From Pseudomonas sp. RIT409 (GTDB taxonomy: Bacteria > Pseudomonadota > Gammaproteobacteria > Pseudomonadales > Pseudomonadaceae), in contig NZ_QARE02000015.1 of NCBI RefSeq assembly GCF_003052515.2, positions 1 to 64,000 on the forward strand: DNA of 64,000 bases. Reading direction: 5' to 3'. Positions within the stretch are counted from its first letter, which is position 1. The number at the start of each line of letters is the position of its first letter. The position numbers and the translations under genes are program-made. This document shows, piece by piece, positions 26,708 through 35,411 of this stretch. Below the pieces are notes generated by a model that was not told the origin of the DNA, did not search any database, and saw only the letters and a program-made list of their open reading frames with translations.

Positions 26708-27619
26708 TCAGGATTGTTTGAAGGGGCCTCGATCCAGCAGACAGTCGATGAAGGCACTTAGGAGGGCAGGTTGATGCTGCCTGTTCGGGTAATACAAGAA
26801 AAGCCCGGGCCGCGTAATCGACCAGTCGGCAAGTATCTGGATGAGCCGCCCCTGCGCCAGTAGCTCGCCCACACCATCCCGCTCGAAGTGATAGGCAATC
26901 CCCAGTCCGTCCAGCGCGGCGGCAATGCCGATGTCGGCATGATTTGTGATAACTGGCCCATCGACAACGACTTCCATGCTCTGCTCACGCTTCTCAAACT
27001 CCCATCGATAATGCCTACCTTCCACCTGCAGCCGCCAGTTGATACAGGCATGCTGGTGCAGATCGGCGGGTGAACTGGGTGTGCCGTGTAGGGCGAGGTA
27101 GTCGGGGGACGCCACCACGACCATATTCATGTCCGGCGTCAGGCGGATGGCGACCATGTCCTTCTCGACCTGCCCGCCCACGCGAATGCCTGCATCGAAG
27201 CGGCCACTGACGATATCGACCAGCGCATCATCAACCACGATGTCGAGGACGATATCGGGGTGAGCCTTATGAAAGCGTGCGAGGCGTGGCGCAATGATGG
27301 TTCGGGCGCCGATCCCAAGCGTGTTGATGCGCAGCGTACCACTCATCCGCCCTGCGGCCTCGCTGGCTTCGGCAACCGCCACGTCCATCTCGCGAAACAG
27401 TGGGGCCAAGCGCTGATACAGCTGCTCGCCGCTTGCCGACGGTGCGACGCTGCGAGTGGTGCGATTGAGCAAGCGGCTGCCAATGCGGCTTTCTAGCTGG
27501 CGAATGGTCTGGCTGAGCGCTGAAGGCGATAGGCCGAGGTATTCTGCTGCTCTAACGAAACTCTGCCGCTCGACGACCGCGACAAATGCTTTGAGCTCGG
27601 AAAATTCAGATCCACGCAT
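26708..27619 (-). CDS. LysR-family regulator
   Basis: 303 residues. The helix-turn-helix is RQSFVRAAEYLGLSPSALSQTIRQLE; the rest is a CrgA-like effector domain with PHLAGTPSSPADL-type text (LHGTPSSPADLHQHACINWR). Unlike the other LysR genes here it is not divergent from its neighbour: it reads toward the NTF2-SDR pair, 137 bases away. Confidence 0.9.
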   Translation of the reverse strand: MRGSEFSELKAFVAVVERQSFVRAAEYLGLSPSALSQTIRQLESRIGSRLLNRTTRSVAPSASGEQLYQRLAPLFREMDVAVAEASEAAGRMSGTLRINTLGIGARTIIAPRLARFHKAHPDIVLDIVVDDALVDIVSGRFDAGIRVGGQVEKDMVAIRLTPDMNMVVVASPDYLALHGTPSSPADLHQHACINWRLQVEGRHYRWEFEKREQSMEVVVDGPVITNHADIGIAAALDGLGIAYHFERDGVGELLAQGRLIQILADWSITRPGLFLYYPNRQHQPALLSAFIDCLLDRGPFKQS

Positions 27620-27727
27620 TCTGGCTGATATCTACATGAAAGCTCTCATTCTAGGCCTGCCTTCAAACTAATAACATCGCATCTGCGCTTACACCGTCAC
27701 AATGAGCGCTGCATAGCGATGTTTGTA

Positions 27728-27864
27728 TGAATAGTGCCAAGGTTGTGCCGTTGACGCATGAATGCGGACGCGGGCGAGGCCTGTTCTTTCCGTTCGAAGT
27801 CTGCCAAGGGGGCCAAGGTGCGCTCATCGGCCCATACTTAATACCGGTACGCATCCTTCAGCAT
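27728..27864 (-). pseudogene. DinB 5' fragment (decayed copy of 8271-8774)
   Basis: Reading leftward from 27864 the sequence translates as MLKDAYRYx-VWADERTLAPLADFE, clearly the start of the DinB protein encoded at 8774, but codon 9 is TAA where the intact gene has Lys AAA/G. Similarity continues to about residue 46 and then stops near 27728. Upstream of the start, similarity to the 8775-8855 flank also continues, including the 24-bp element. This is a duplicated, truncated and nonsense-mutated segment. Confidence 0.85.
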
Positions 27865-27921
27865 CTTCGCTTCCTACGCGTCGATTCAACTCCGGTGGGA
27901 GGGTCGCACTATCATCTAGGC

Positions 27922-27945
27922 GGCAGCTATCGGCCAGAAGCGGAC
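27922..27945 (+). repeat. 24-bp dispersed element, consensus-like copy
   Basis: GGCAGCTATCGG then CCAGAAGCGGAC. It lies upstream of the dinB fragment in the same relative position as copy 1 (8832-8855) lies upstream of intact dinB. Confidence 0.8.
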
Positions 27946-27963
27946 CTATTAGGATTAAAACCA

Positions 27964-28251
27964 ATGGCTCTCTTTATCGTTCAGGACTCAAATTCGATGA
28001 GCAGACTTTCAACCTTGATCGCAGAGGCTCGGTCAGGGCTTTCCATCCAAGAGCGGATCCCCGATGAAAGATGGGTGGCGATAGCATCACAATGCGAGGC
28101 TGCGGAAATTGCAGAGATCGAAAGACGCATCATGTGCCTCAGGGCCGAGCTGGAGATGGTCGAAGAGTGGGATGGCGACACGATAGATGACATCAACATT
28201 GCCATCAGCCATTTTTCTCAGCTATTGAACATAGCGACTCGCGGGCCTTGA
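27964..28251 (+). CDS. Small hypothetical protein
   Basis: 95 residues, acidic and helical, with a heptad-like middle (ECAAEIAEIERRIMCLRAELEMVEEW-like region around residues 45-70) that may form a coiled coil. No family recognised. The start may instead be the ATG at 27997. An AGG lies about ten bases upstream of 27964. It could be a small accessory protein moved in with the duplicated segment. Confidence 0.45.
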   Translation: MALFIVQDSNSMSRLSTLIAEARSGLSIQERIPDERWVAIASQCEAAEIAEIERRIMCLRAELEMVEEWDGDTIDDINIAISHFSQLLNIATRGP

Positions 28252-28330
28252 TTACTCATTGCCCTGGTTTAAACGCATCAGAAGCAGTCGAGCATGACTG
28301 ACCGTACAACCACTTGCCGACTATGGCAAA

Positions 28331-28355
28331 AGGCTGCTTTCGACCGGTAGCAGTC
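28331..28355 (-). repeat. Dispersed element, diverged copy
   Basis: AGGCTGCTTTCG then ACCGGTAGCAGTC matches the reverse element only in part (GCTTTCGACCGGTAGC). It sits between the small gene and the end of the LysR gene. Confidence 0.35.
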
Positions 28356-28413
28356 ATTCACCCCGACATGACAGGCCGAATCAAGCCCTCTACGAGTTTG
28401 TTCGAAACTTTTG

Positions 28414-29319
28414 TTATTGGCTGATGCCGACAACGAACTCCAGGAATGCACGTACCTTTGCCGGGGGCAAGTGCCGCGAAGGATAGAGCGCGTACAGCGG
28501 GAAATATTCATCTGGCCAATCGGCAAAAAGTTCGATGAGGCGTCCTTCTCGCAGTGCAGCCTCTACGCCGAGTTCCAACACCTGAGCGACGCCCTGCCCC
28601 TCCTCACAGATTCGGTGCATGGTGCCGACATCGTTGACCATCAACCTCCCGTGCGTTTTGACAGTCAAGCGCTCGGCGCCTCTGTGAAACTCCCAGGTGA
28701 ACGGCTTGCCGGTTTGGGGATTTCTGAACTCCACGCAGACATGAGCCGAGTGCTCAAGCTCGGTCGGGTGTTGGGGATGACCGTGCTTTTGCAGATAAGC
28801 GGGAGACGCGACTGTGAGGACGCGCGTTTTCAGCAAAAGCCTCCTTATGAGTGAAGAGTCAGGTTGCTCGCCAAACCGCACAGCCAGATCGACACCCTCT
28901 GCCACCAAGTCGCCCAATTGTTCCCGAGTGAAGAGATCCAGCTCAATTTCAGGGTAGGTTTCCATGAAGCTTCCAAGAGCCGGTGCCAGGATCACTCTGG
29001 AGAAATACGGATCAACATTCACCCTGAGTCGCCCCCGCACTGTAGTAGCACTGCCCGATGCCATCGTCGCTGCCTCTTCAAGTCCGGCAAGCAATGGCGC
29101 TATCTCTTCATAGAGTTGGCGTCCTTCAGCCGTGAGCGTGACTGACCGGGTCGTTCTGTCGAATAGGCGGATACCGAGTCTTGCCTCAAGCCGCGCGACT
29201 GCTCTGCTGACGCCTGACTGGGTCATGTCCAGCGCACGCGCCGCATTGACGAAACTTCCACTGTCGACCACTGCAGACAGCACTCCCATTCCACTGGCCA
29301 GTCGCCCATCGAAGCTCAT
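28414..29319 (-). CDS. LysR-family regulator
   Basis: 301 residues. Helix-turn-helix GSFVNAARALDMTQSGVSRAVARLE, then the effector domain with VDPYFSRVILAPALG and the YPSRHLPPAKVRAFLEF end typical of the CrgA subgroup. Divergent from the NmrA-family gene with 111 bases between starts, so that gene is its probable target. Confidence 0.9.
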   Translation of the reverse strand: MSFDGRLASGMGVLSAVVDSGSFVNAARALDMTQSGVSRAVARLEARLGIRLFDRTTRSVTLTAEGRQLYEEIAPLLAGLEEAATMASGSATTVRGRLRVNVDPYFSRVILAPALGSFMETYPEIELDLFTREQLGDLVAEGVDLAVRFGEQPDSSLIRRLLLKTRVLTVASPAYLQKHGHPQHPTELEHSAHVCVEFRNPQTGKPFTWEFHRGAERLTVKTHGRLMVNDVGTMHRICEEGQGVAQVLELGVEAALREGRLIELFADWPDEYFPLYALYPSRHLPPAKVRAFLEFVVGISQ

Positions 29320-29430
29320 TAATGATTCTCTGTCATGTATGTAATGCCATCCATGATATAGCCGAATTTATTAGCTCAAGGCAATATTCCTCTCACGGCG
29401 GTAACGGATCGCTTTGGCGGAGGAACGAAT

Positions 29431-30282
29431 ATGTATACGGTAATGGGCGTGTCTGGCCAGGTTGGAGCACACGTTGCTCGCGCTCTTCTTGACGATGATC
29501 AACGGGTCAGAGTAGTGGTTCGTGATGCCGAGAAAGGCAACGTATGGGCGACTCAAGGATGTGAAGTTGCGATAGCGGATGCTAACGACGTCAACGCATT
29601 AACGAGGGCCTTCCATGCCAGCACGGGTGTGTTCATCTTGCTGCCCCCCAACTTTGACCCTTCCGAAGGTTTTCCGGAGACTCGCATCATCGTTGAAAAC
29701 CTGCGCACCGCCCTGGAGCACGCCAACCCCAGGAAGGTGGTGTGCATTTCAACCATTGGTGTTCAAGCGCGTCAGTCTAACTTGCTCACTCAGCTTCAAA
29801 TCCTCGAGGAGGGCTTGGGCTCTTTGAACACGTCTGTCACATTCCTGCGCCCTGCCTGGTTCATGGAAAACTGCCTTTGGGACATCGAGCCCGCCAAGGG
29901 CCGGGGCGTGATACCAAGCTTCCTTCAGCCGCTGGACAAGCCAATTCCAATGGTCGCTACAGCGGACGTAGGCAGGGTAAGCGCTGAATTGCTGCAGGAG
30001 GAGTCTTCGGGCAAGCAAATCGTTGAGCTGGAATCTGAGCATCAAGTCACTCCCAATGACATCGCTGCTGCGTTTTCGGAATTGCTGAATAAAGACGTAA
30101 GAATGGAAGCAGTACCCAGCAACACCTGGGAAGCGGTGTTCAGCTCTCAGGGTATGAAGAATCCTCATCCGCGCATTCAAATGCTTCATGGATTCAATGA
30201 GGGCTGGATCCGGTTCGAGGGTGTTCCCCGCAAGGGGCGCGTAGGGTTGAAAGACGTGTTGTCAGAGATGCTTTCATGCTGA
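29431..30282 (+). CDS. NmrA-family NAD(P)-binding protein
   Basis: 283 residues, an atypical SDR. The N-terminal motif MGVSGQVGAHVA replaces the usual TGATGxxG; a LRPAWFMENCLW segment marks the NmrA/HSCARG/azoreductase-like group. These proteins sense NADPH or reduce quinones. The start after GGAGGAACGAAT-like sequence is well supported (GGAGG at 29418-29422). Neighbour LysR probably controls it in response to electrophiles. Confidence 0.87.
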   Translation: MYTVMGVSGQVGAHVARALLDDDQRVRVVVRDAEKGNVWATQGCEVAIADANDVNALTRAFHASTGVFILLPPNFDPSEGFPETRIIVENLRTALEHANPRKVVCISTIGVQARQSNLLTQLQILEEGLGSLNTSVTFLRPAWFMENCLWDIEPAKGRGVIPSFLQPLDKPIPMVATADVGRVSAELLQEESSGKQIVELESEHQVTPNDIAAAFSELLNKDVRMEAVPSNTWEAVFSSQGMKNPHPRIQMLHGFNEGWIRFEGVPRKGRVGLKDVLSEMLSC

Positions 30283-30653
30283 TGCTCTTGGTTCTAATGC
30301 CGTGCTGCCTAAACTTGAACTTACGTATTGGTGGCGGCCGAGGGTGAAAGAGCTTTTTTAGCGTATCAAGATAAGTTTCATCAAAAAAAGCGCTCCATCA
30401 AATAGCTACATCCTTCTGCTTCCGAAACATGACTATCCAATAGCGCGGCTTAACTACCGAGCACGGCCTGACGTTACAAACGACTAGCGATTCCAAATAG
30501 TGATGAAGATTGGCCCTTGAGCAGACCCTAAGTGACGTTGGGTGACTTCTCAGCTGATGGCTGATCCGTCGATCAAATCCTCCTTGATCAGTAATTTGAA
30601 TCACTCGTTACAGCCCAGCAAGCCGGGTGACGGCCTCATACAGGAGAAAAAAT
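30283..30653. other. Gap without a gene
   Basis: No coding frame is supported. Around 30350-30405 GAGCTTTTTT and AAAAAAAGCGCTC form an imperfect AT-rich inverted repeat that may terminate the NmrA gene. A CAGGAG ribosome-binding site opens the next gene. Confidence 0.45.
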
Positions 30654-31343
30654 ATGAGCAATAAATCTACCGCTTTAGTGATCGGTGCTTCTCGCGGACT
30701 TGGTTTGGCGCTCGCCGAGGAGTACCTCACACGTGGCTGGCAAGTCATTGCAACCACTCGTAGCACTTCTGAAGGTCTGGACAAACTGCAGCGACGCTTT
30801 GGCGTTGCGTTGGAGATCGAGCAAGTCGACATAATTGACTTGAGTTCCGTAAAGGCACTGCGCCGACGCCTGGATGCGCGTGAACTGGACACCCTTTTCG
30901 TAAACGCCGGCATCTGCAAAGCCAACGAACTTACGCCTGTCCAGGTTGCAGAGAAAGACTACTTGGATATGTTGCTCACCAACGCCCTCAGCCCAATGCG
31001 CGTCATCGAGCTTTTTCATGACCGTGTCAAAGGTAACGGCGTCGTTGCGGCCATGTCGTCGGAGCTGGGCAGTATCGCTGACAGCACCGGTTTCTGGGAG
31101 CTCTACAGCTCCAGCAAAGCCGCACTGAACATGTTGATGAAAAGCTTTCACGCGCGCCATGTGGAAGACACTCGCGCGCTACTGCTCGTCGCTCCAGGTT
31201 GGGTTCGTACCGACATGGGTTCGCAGGACGCGCTGCTGGAGGTGTCCGAGAGCATTCCGTTGGTCGTTGACGTTGTCAATCGCAACGCCGGAGAACCGGG
31301 CCTGCGCTTCATCAACCGCCACGGTGACGAACTGCCTTGGTGA
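30654..31343 (+). CDS. SDR oxidoreductase, short type
   Basis: 229 residues. The cofactor motif is GASRGLGLAL, FVNAGI replaces NNAG, and the active site is YSSSK. It resembles the group of C-factor-like/YciK-like small SDRs. Start ATG 30654 after CAGGAG. The final 17 codons and about 150 bases downstream are duplicated at 59633-59840, where the rest of the gene is missing. Confidence 0.87.
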   Translation: MSNKSTALVIGASRGLGLALAEEYLTRGWQVIATTRSTSEGLDKLQRRFGVALEIEQVDIIDLSSVKALRRRLDARELDTLFVNAGICKANELTPVQVAEKDYLDMLLTNALSPMRVIELFHDRVKGNGVVAAMSSELGSIADSTGFWELYSSSKAALNMLMKSFHARHVEDTRALLLVAPGWVRTDMGSQDALLEVSESIPLVVDVVNRNAGEPGLRFINRHGDELPW

Positions 31344-31453
31344 TACGCTCGACTCGTCCGGAGAATAGGCCTAAGGGGGAAACTTTAAGATCTGGTGGGT
31401 GAATCCATGACATTCGCAGATCGAAATCTGATATCTGATCGATAGGCGTGAAA

Positions 31454-31472
31454 GCGGGGTTCATTGCCCCGC
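31454..31472 (+). terminator. GC hairpin after the SDR
   Basis: GCGGGG (31454-31459) pairs with CCCCGC (31467-31472). The duplicate at 59792-59812 has an extra G and an extra C, keeping the stem paired, which suggests that the structure matters. About 110 bases after the SDR stop. Confidence 0.5.
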
Positions 31473-31604
31473 CGTCACGTAATCAATCGAGCAACGTGAC
31501 GGTGCTTGAGGTGGGCCAGAAAAAACCCTCGAACACATTCTCGACCTGATTCAAGTCGAGCGCCGGACAGCATGGCTTACTCATGGGGCGAGCGCAGATG
31601 CAGT

Positions 31605-31630
31605 GTCCGCTTTGGGTCGATTTTAGCCGC
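31605..31630 (-). repeat. 24-bp dispersed element copy
   Basis: Plus strand GTCCGCTTTGGG then TCGATTTTAGCCGC, the element in reverse with an altered right end. The 31473-31749 gap holds this and no gene; 31680-31745 also carries a GC-rich inverted repeat (GCCCCTTGG...AGGGGC on the minus strand) that may end the transporter operon. Confidence 0.6.
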
Positions 31631-31749
31631 TCGCGCGAGGAGGCCCGCCGACTGAAGTCGATTGTTCGATCATTAATGCTTCATCCAGATGCTCACAGCC
31701 CCTCAGCACGCCGGGCGTGGCGGCTAGCCAAGGGGCCGAGAGCAAACAA

Positions 31750-33048
31750 TTACCCTAGCTCTCGCTCGAGTTGTTCTCTGTTCAACGCGCCATCCCAGCG
31801 TGCAACGAAAAGGGTGGCGACCCCGTTGCCAATCACGTTAATCAACGCGCCGCCTTCCGAAATAAAGCGATAAACCCCCAGCACCAACACCAGTCCGGCA
31901 GCAGGAATGACGTCAATTGAGCCCAGCGTCGCGGCCAAGGTGATGAAAGCCCCACCGGTCACACTGGCTGCTCCTTTGGACGTCAATAGCAGGATCAGCA
32001 GCAAGGTCACCTGATGATAAAGTGATACGTCGATGTCCAGCGCCTGGGCGATGAAGATTGCGAGCACCGTCATGTTGATACAGCTGCCGTCGAGGTTGAA
32101 ACAGTAGCCGGAGGGCACCACCAGGCCCACGGTAGATTTCTCGCAGCCAAGCCTCTCCAACTTGCCCATCAGACGCGGAAGTGCCGACTCCGAGGATGAA
32201 GTACCCAGCACCAGAACCAACTCTTCGCGGATGTACTTGAGAAATTTCCAGAGGCTGAAGCCGGCCAGTCGCGCCACGATATTCAGGACCAAAAAGACGA
32301 ACACCAGGCCTGTAATGTAGTAGCACACCAGCAGGTTTACGTAGGCTCCCAGCGACTGGACACCATACTTACCAACAGTAAATGCCATACCACCAAACGC
32401 CCCAAGCGGTGCGAGATACATGACGATCTTGAGCATCCGGAAAAACGCTTTGGCAATCAGGTCGATGGTGTTCAGCAATGGCTTGCCCACCTCCCCCAGG
32501 AGTTGCAGCCCGAACGCGAACAACACGGAAATGAAGAGCACCTGGAGGATGTCACCATCGGTGAACGCCCCGAATACCGTGCTCGGAATGATATGGGTCA
32601 GAAACCCAACGACGCTCTGGTCATGAGCCGCTTTGGCGTATCCAGCGATCGCTGATGCATCCAGCGTCGCAGGATCAATGTGCATACCCACTCCCGGCTT
32701 GAGCAGATTGACACCGATCAGGCCAATGATTAATGCGATGGTGGTCAGCACCTCGAAATACACGAGGGATTTGAAGCCGATCCGCCCTATGCGCTTGAGG
32801 TCCTGCATACTGGCTATCCCGCTGACCACCGTACAGAAGATGATCGGCGCAATGAGCATTTTGATCAGCTTGATGAACGTGTCACCCAGCGGCTTCATCT
32901 GCTCACCCAGCCCTGGACTGTAATGCCCCAGGATGACACCCAGAACGATGGCGACGAGCACCTGAACGTAAAGATGGCGGTAGAAGGGTCTACGACGTGG
33001 CAAGGCGACGTCGGCTGTGTCTATCGAAGAGCTGATTGTTTTTGTCAT
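31750..33048 (-). CDS. DctA-like dicarboxylate/amino acid:cation symporter with altered binding site
   Basis: 432 residues with the eight membrane segments and two re-entrant loops of the DAACS family; HP1 reads GTSSSESALPRL. In DctA the TM7 motif is NLDGTSIY; here NLDGSCIN. In TM8 DctA has DRFMSEARALTNLVGN; here YRFISEGGALINVIGN. The arginine that binds a substrate carboxylate (equivalent to GltPh R397) is thus glycine. The carrier probably takes a substrate other than C4-dicarboxylates. It is the last gene of the CaiB-lyase operon, so it likely imports that pathway's substrate. Confidence 0.88.
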   Translation of the reverse strand: MTKTISSSIDTADVALPRRRPFYRHLYVQVLVAIVLGVILGHYSPGLGEQMKPLGDTFIKLIKMLIAPIIFCTVVSGIASMQDLKRIGRIGFKSLVYFEVLTTIALIIGLIGVNLLKPGVGMHIDPATLDASAIAGYAKAAHDQSVVGFLTHIIPSTVFGAFTDGDILQVLFISVLFAFGLQLLGEVGKPLLNTIDLIAKAFFRMLKIVMYLAPLGAFGGMAFTVGKYGVQSLGAYVNLLVCYYITGLVFVFLVLNIVARLAGFSLWKFLKYIREELVLVLGTSSSESALPRLMGKLERLGCEKSTVGLVVPSGYCFNLDGSCINMTVLAIFIAQALDIDVSLYHQVTLLLILLLTSKGAASVTGGAFITLAATLGSIDVIPAAGLVLVLGVYRFISEGGALINVIGNGVATLFVARWDGALNREQLERELG

Positions 33049-33086
33049 GGCTCTACCTATTTTTTAATGGGTTCGATGATGGGGTT

Positions 33087-34028
33087 TCAGGTCACCACGT
33101 TGATCGGTGCACCTTTGGCAAAGGCTGTGATGTTGGCGGCAAGCACGCTTTTAAGCCGTGCAACGCTGCTCTGGCTTGCCCAGGCCACGTGCGGGGTGAC
33201 GATCAGATTGGGATGTGGGCTGTGGAGCAAAGGGTGATCTGCGCTAGGTGGTTCGGCATAGAGCACGTCCAGTGCCGCCCCGCCCAACCGCCCATTGGCG
33301 AGTCCTGCCAGCACAGCGTTCTCGTCGACCAGCGGGCCACGCGCAGTGTTGATAAGGACTGCACCGGGTTTCATCCGGGCTATTTCCGCAGAGCCAATCA
33401 GATAGCGGGTTTGCGGCGTCAGCGGGCAATGGAGCGTCAGTGCATCTGACTTGGCCAGTACTTCGTCGAATGCGCTGTAGCCTTCCCGTACCTTCTGAGC
33501 CCCTCGGTGCTCGGCGAACAACACATTGATCTCCAGAGCGCGCGCAAGGCGTGCGACGCGACTGCCAATATCGCCACGACCAACGATGCCGAGGGTCGAA
33601 CCTTGCAGATCCTGAATCGGCTCTCCATGAACACAGAAGTGCGATGAGCCGGGCCATTGGGACGCAGATGCAGCCTGGTAGGCGAGCAGATGGCGGCGCA
33701 GCGCAAACAAAGAACCAATCACGGACTCGGCAACGCTCACCGCGCTATAAGCCGGAACGTTGCACACGGTTACTCCCTGATCGCGACAGGCAGCAATGTC
33801 GACGCAGTCATAGCCGGTGGCAGCCACACAGATCAGTTTGAGTTGGGGTAGTTGCTCCAGCGCAGCTCGGTCAAGGCGCACCTTGTTGGTGATGGCCACG
33901 TCTGCCCCGTCCAGCGCTTCAACCACCTGATCGAGCGGTGTTTTTTCACGCTCGATCCAAGCAGTGGCTTCCAGCGGACGTGGTAATGGGGACGGCAGGC
34001 TGGCGCCGTCAAGAAATACGATATTCAT
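33087..34028 (-). CDS. D-2-hydroxyacid dehydrogenase
   Basis: 313 residues. NAD motif GIVGRGDIGSRVA; catalytic Arg in INTARGPLVDE, Glu in YAEPPSADHPLL, His in TPHVAWAS. The group includes glycerate/hydroxypyruvate reductases. Within the operon it could reduce glyoxylate, pyruvate or another 2-oxo acid released by the lyase. 38 bases separate it from the carrier gene. Confidence 0.9.
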   Translation of the reverse strand: MNIVFLDGASLPSPLPRPLEATAWIEREKTPLDQVVEALDGADVAITNKVRLDRAALEQLPQLKLICVAATGYDCVDIAACRDQGVTVCNVPAYSAVSVAESVIGSLFALRRHLLAYQAASASQWPGSSHFCVHGEPIQDLQGSTLGIVGRGDIGSRVARLARALEINVLFAEHRGAQKVREGYSAFDEVLAKSDALTLHCPLTPQTRYLIGSAEIARMKPGAVLINTARGPLVDENAVLAGLANGRLGGAALDVLYAEPPSADHPLLHSPHPNLIVTPHVAWASQSSVARLKSVLAANITAFAKGAPINVVT

Positions 34029-34042
34029 GGCGATGGGTCTCT

Positions 34043-34432
34043 TCAGCGGTCAGGCGCGAGAAGCTCGGAAATTTCGATCAGATTCAGGTCAGGATCGCGT
34101 ACATACACAGAGCGAATCGGTCCGGTCGCGCCCGTTCGTTGCACAGGCCCATCGATGATTGGCCAGCCCTCGGACTCCAGTCGCGCAACCACGGCATCGA
34201 GCCCGACGCTTGCGATAAAGCACAGATCCAGCGCACCCGGCACAGGTAGATGTGCCTTGGGTTCAAACTCACGCCCGCGCTCGTGGACGTTGATTTTCTG
34301 ATTGCCGAAACGGAATGCAGACCGGCCATTTCCGAACGTTTCAGCACGCATTCCTAGCACCCGAACGTAGAAATCCTTACACGCCTTGATGTCGATTGTG
34401 GTGAGTACCAGATGGTCGAGACGGTCGATCAT
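34043..34432 (-). CDS. VOC-family (glyoxalase/bleomycin-resistance fold) protein
   Basis: 129 residues: MIDRLDHLVLTTIDIKACKDFYVRVLGM at the start, with a metal-binding His in LDHLVL, and YVRDPDLNLIEIS with a Glu at the end. Its start overlaps the lyase stop by four bases. Similar VOC proteins sit in itaconate-type catabolic operons, where they may act as epimerases or on toxic by-products. Exact role unknown. Confidence 0.87.
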   Translation of the reverse strand: MIDRLDHLVLTTIDIKACKDFYVRVLGMRAETFGNGRSAFRFGNQKINVHERGREFEPKAHLPVPGALDLCFIASVGLDAVVARLESEGWPIIDGPVQRTGATGPIRSVYVRDPDLNLIEISELLAPDR

Positions 34433-35394
34433 TGCGCACGCTCCAACTCGGTGTTGGTCACCTGCCGGGTGAGCGTGTGCACATGCTCCGGAATCGGATG
34501 CAGATCCAGGCGCTTGCCGGCCCTGAGGATCTGGCTAGGCGTATCGTGGCCGATCAAAGCAGGCAGGCGCGCTGACGCCGCCAGTACCCGGTCCAGATTC
34601 ATGCCGGTGTCGTAATCCATCAGACCGAGCATGTGCACCAGGTCTTCCATGCATACGTTGCCGCTCGCTCCCGGCGCATAGGGGCAGCCGCCCAGACCGC
34701 CCAGCGAAGCATCGAAACGGTCCACACCGGCGGCAAGTGCGGCCAGCGTGTTGGCCAGGGCCATGCCACGGGTATTGTGAAAATGCAGGGTGACTTGCAG
34801 ATGGGGAAAGCGCTCCAGGACTTGCCGAGACAACGCTTCAACCTGGGACGGATAAGCCATGCCCGTGGTATCGCACAGCGTCACCCCTCGCACCCCCAGC
34901 GCAGCGAAACGCTCGACGAAGCCAAGCACGTCAGCGCTCGTGACATCGCCCTGCATTGGGCATCCGAAAACGGTCGACAAGGAGACGTTTACGGCCACCG
35001 GGCCCGTGCCGATTACCCCCACCACATCCTTGAGCTGGGAGAACGATTGCTCCCGCGTCATCCTCAGGTTCGAGCGGTTGTGCGGTTCGCTGACTGACAT
35101 CACCAGATTGGCTTCATCGATGCCGCAGCCCATTGCTCGCTCAGCACCCGTCACGTTTGGCACGAGCACCGTGTACTCAACGCCCGGTTGGCGAGCGATA
35201 CCCGCCATGACCGCTTCAGCGTCGCGCAGCGCCGGGATGGCCTTTGGTGACGTGAACGATGTGACTTCGATCTTGGCGTAGCCACACTGGCTCAACTCAT
35301 TGATGAGCGCGATTTTATCGTCGGTTTGTATGAAGGTTTTTTCGTTCTGGAAGCCGTCACGGGTCGCGACCTCCTGCATGAACAGGCGTTTCAT
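34429..35394 (-). CDS. Hydroxymethylglutaryl-CoA lyase-family enzyme
   Basis: 321 residues of the HMGL-like TIM barrel: EVATRDGFQNE (catalytic Arg-Asp), KIEVTSFTSPKAIPAL, metal histidines in LHFHNTRG and the Cys loop GGCPYAPGASGNV. The family cleaves HMG-CoA, citramalyl-CoA-type or related 3-hydroxyacyl-CoAs to acetyl-CoA plus a keto acid. The CaiB gene upstream would provide the CoA thioester. Substrate not fixed by sequence alone. Confidence 0.88.
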   Translation of the reverse strand: MKRLFMQEVATRDGFQNEKTFIQTDDKIALINELSQCGYAKIEVTSFTSPKAIPALRDAEAVMAGIARQPGVEYTVLVPNVTGAERAMGCGIDEANLVMSVSEPHNRSNLRMTREQSFSQLKDVVGVIGTGPVAVNVSLSTVFGCPMQGDVTSADVLGFVERFAALGVRGVTLCDTTGMAYPSQVEALSRQVLERFPHLQVTLHFHNTRGMALANTLAALAAGVDRFDASLGGLGGCPYAPGASGNVCMEDLVHMLGLMDYDTGMNLDRVLAASARLPALIGHDTPSQILRAGKRLDLHPIPEHVHTLTRQVTNTELERAQ

Positions 35395-35411
35395 TCAAGG
35401 TACTCCGCTAA

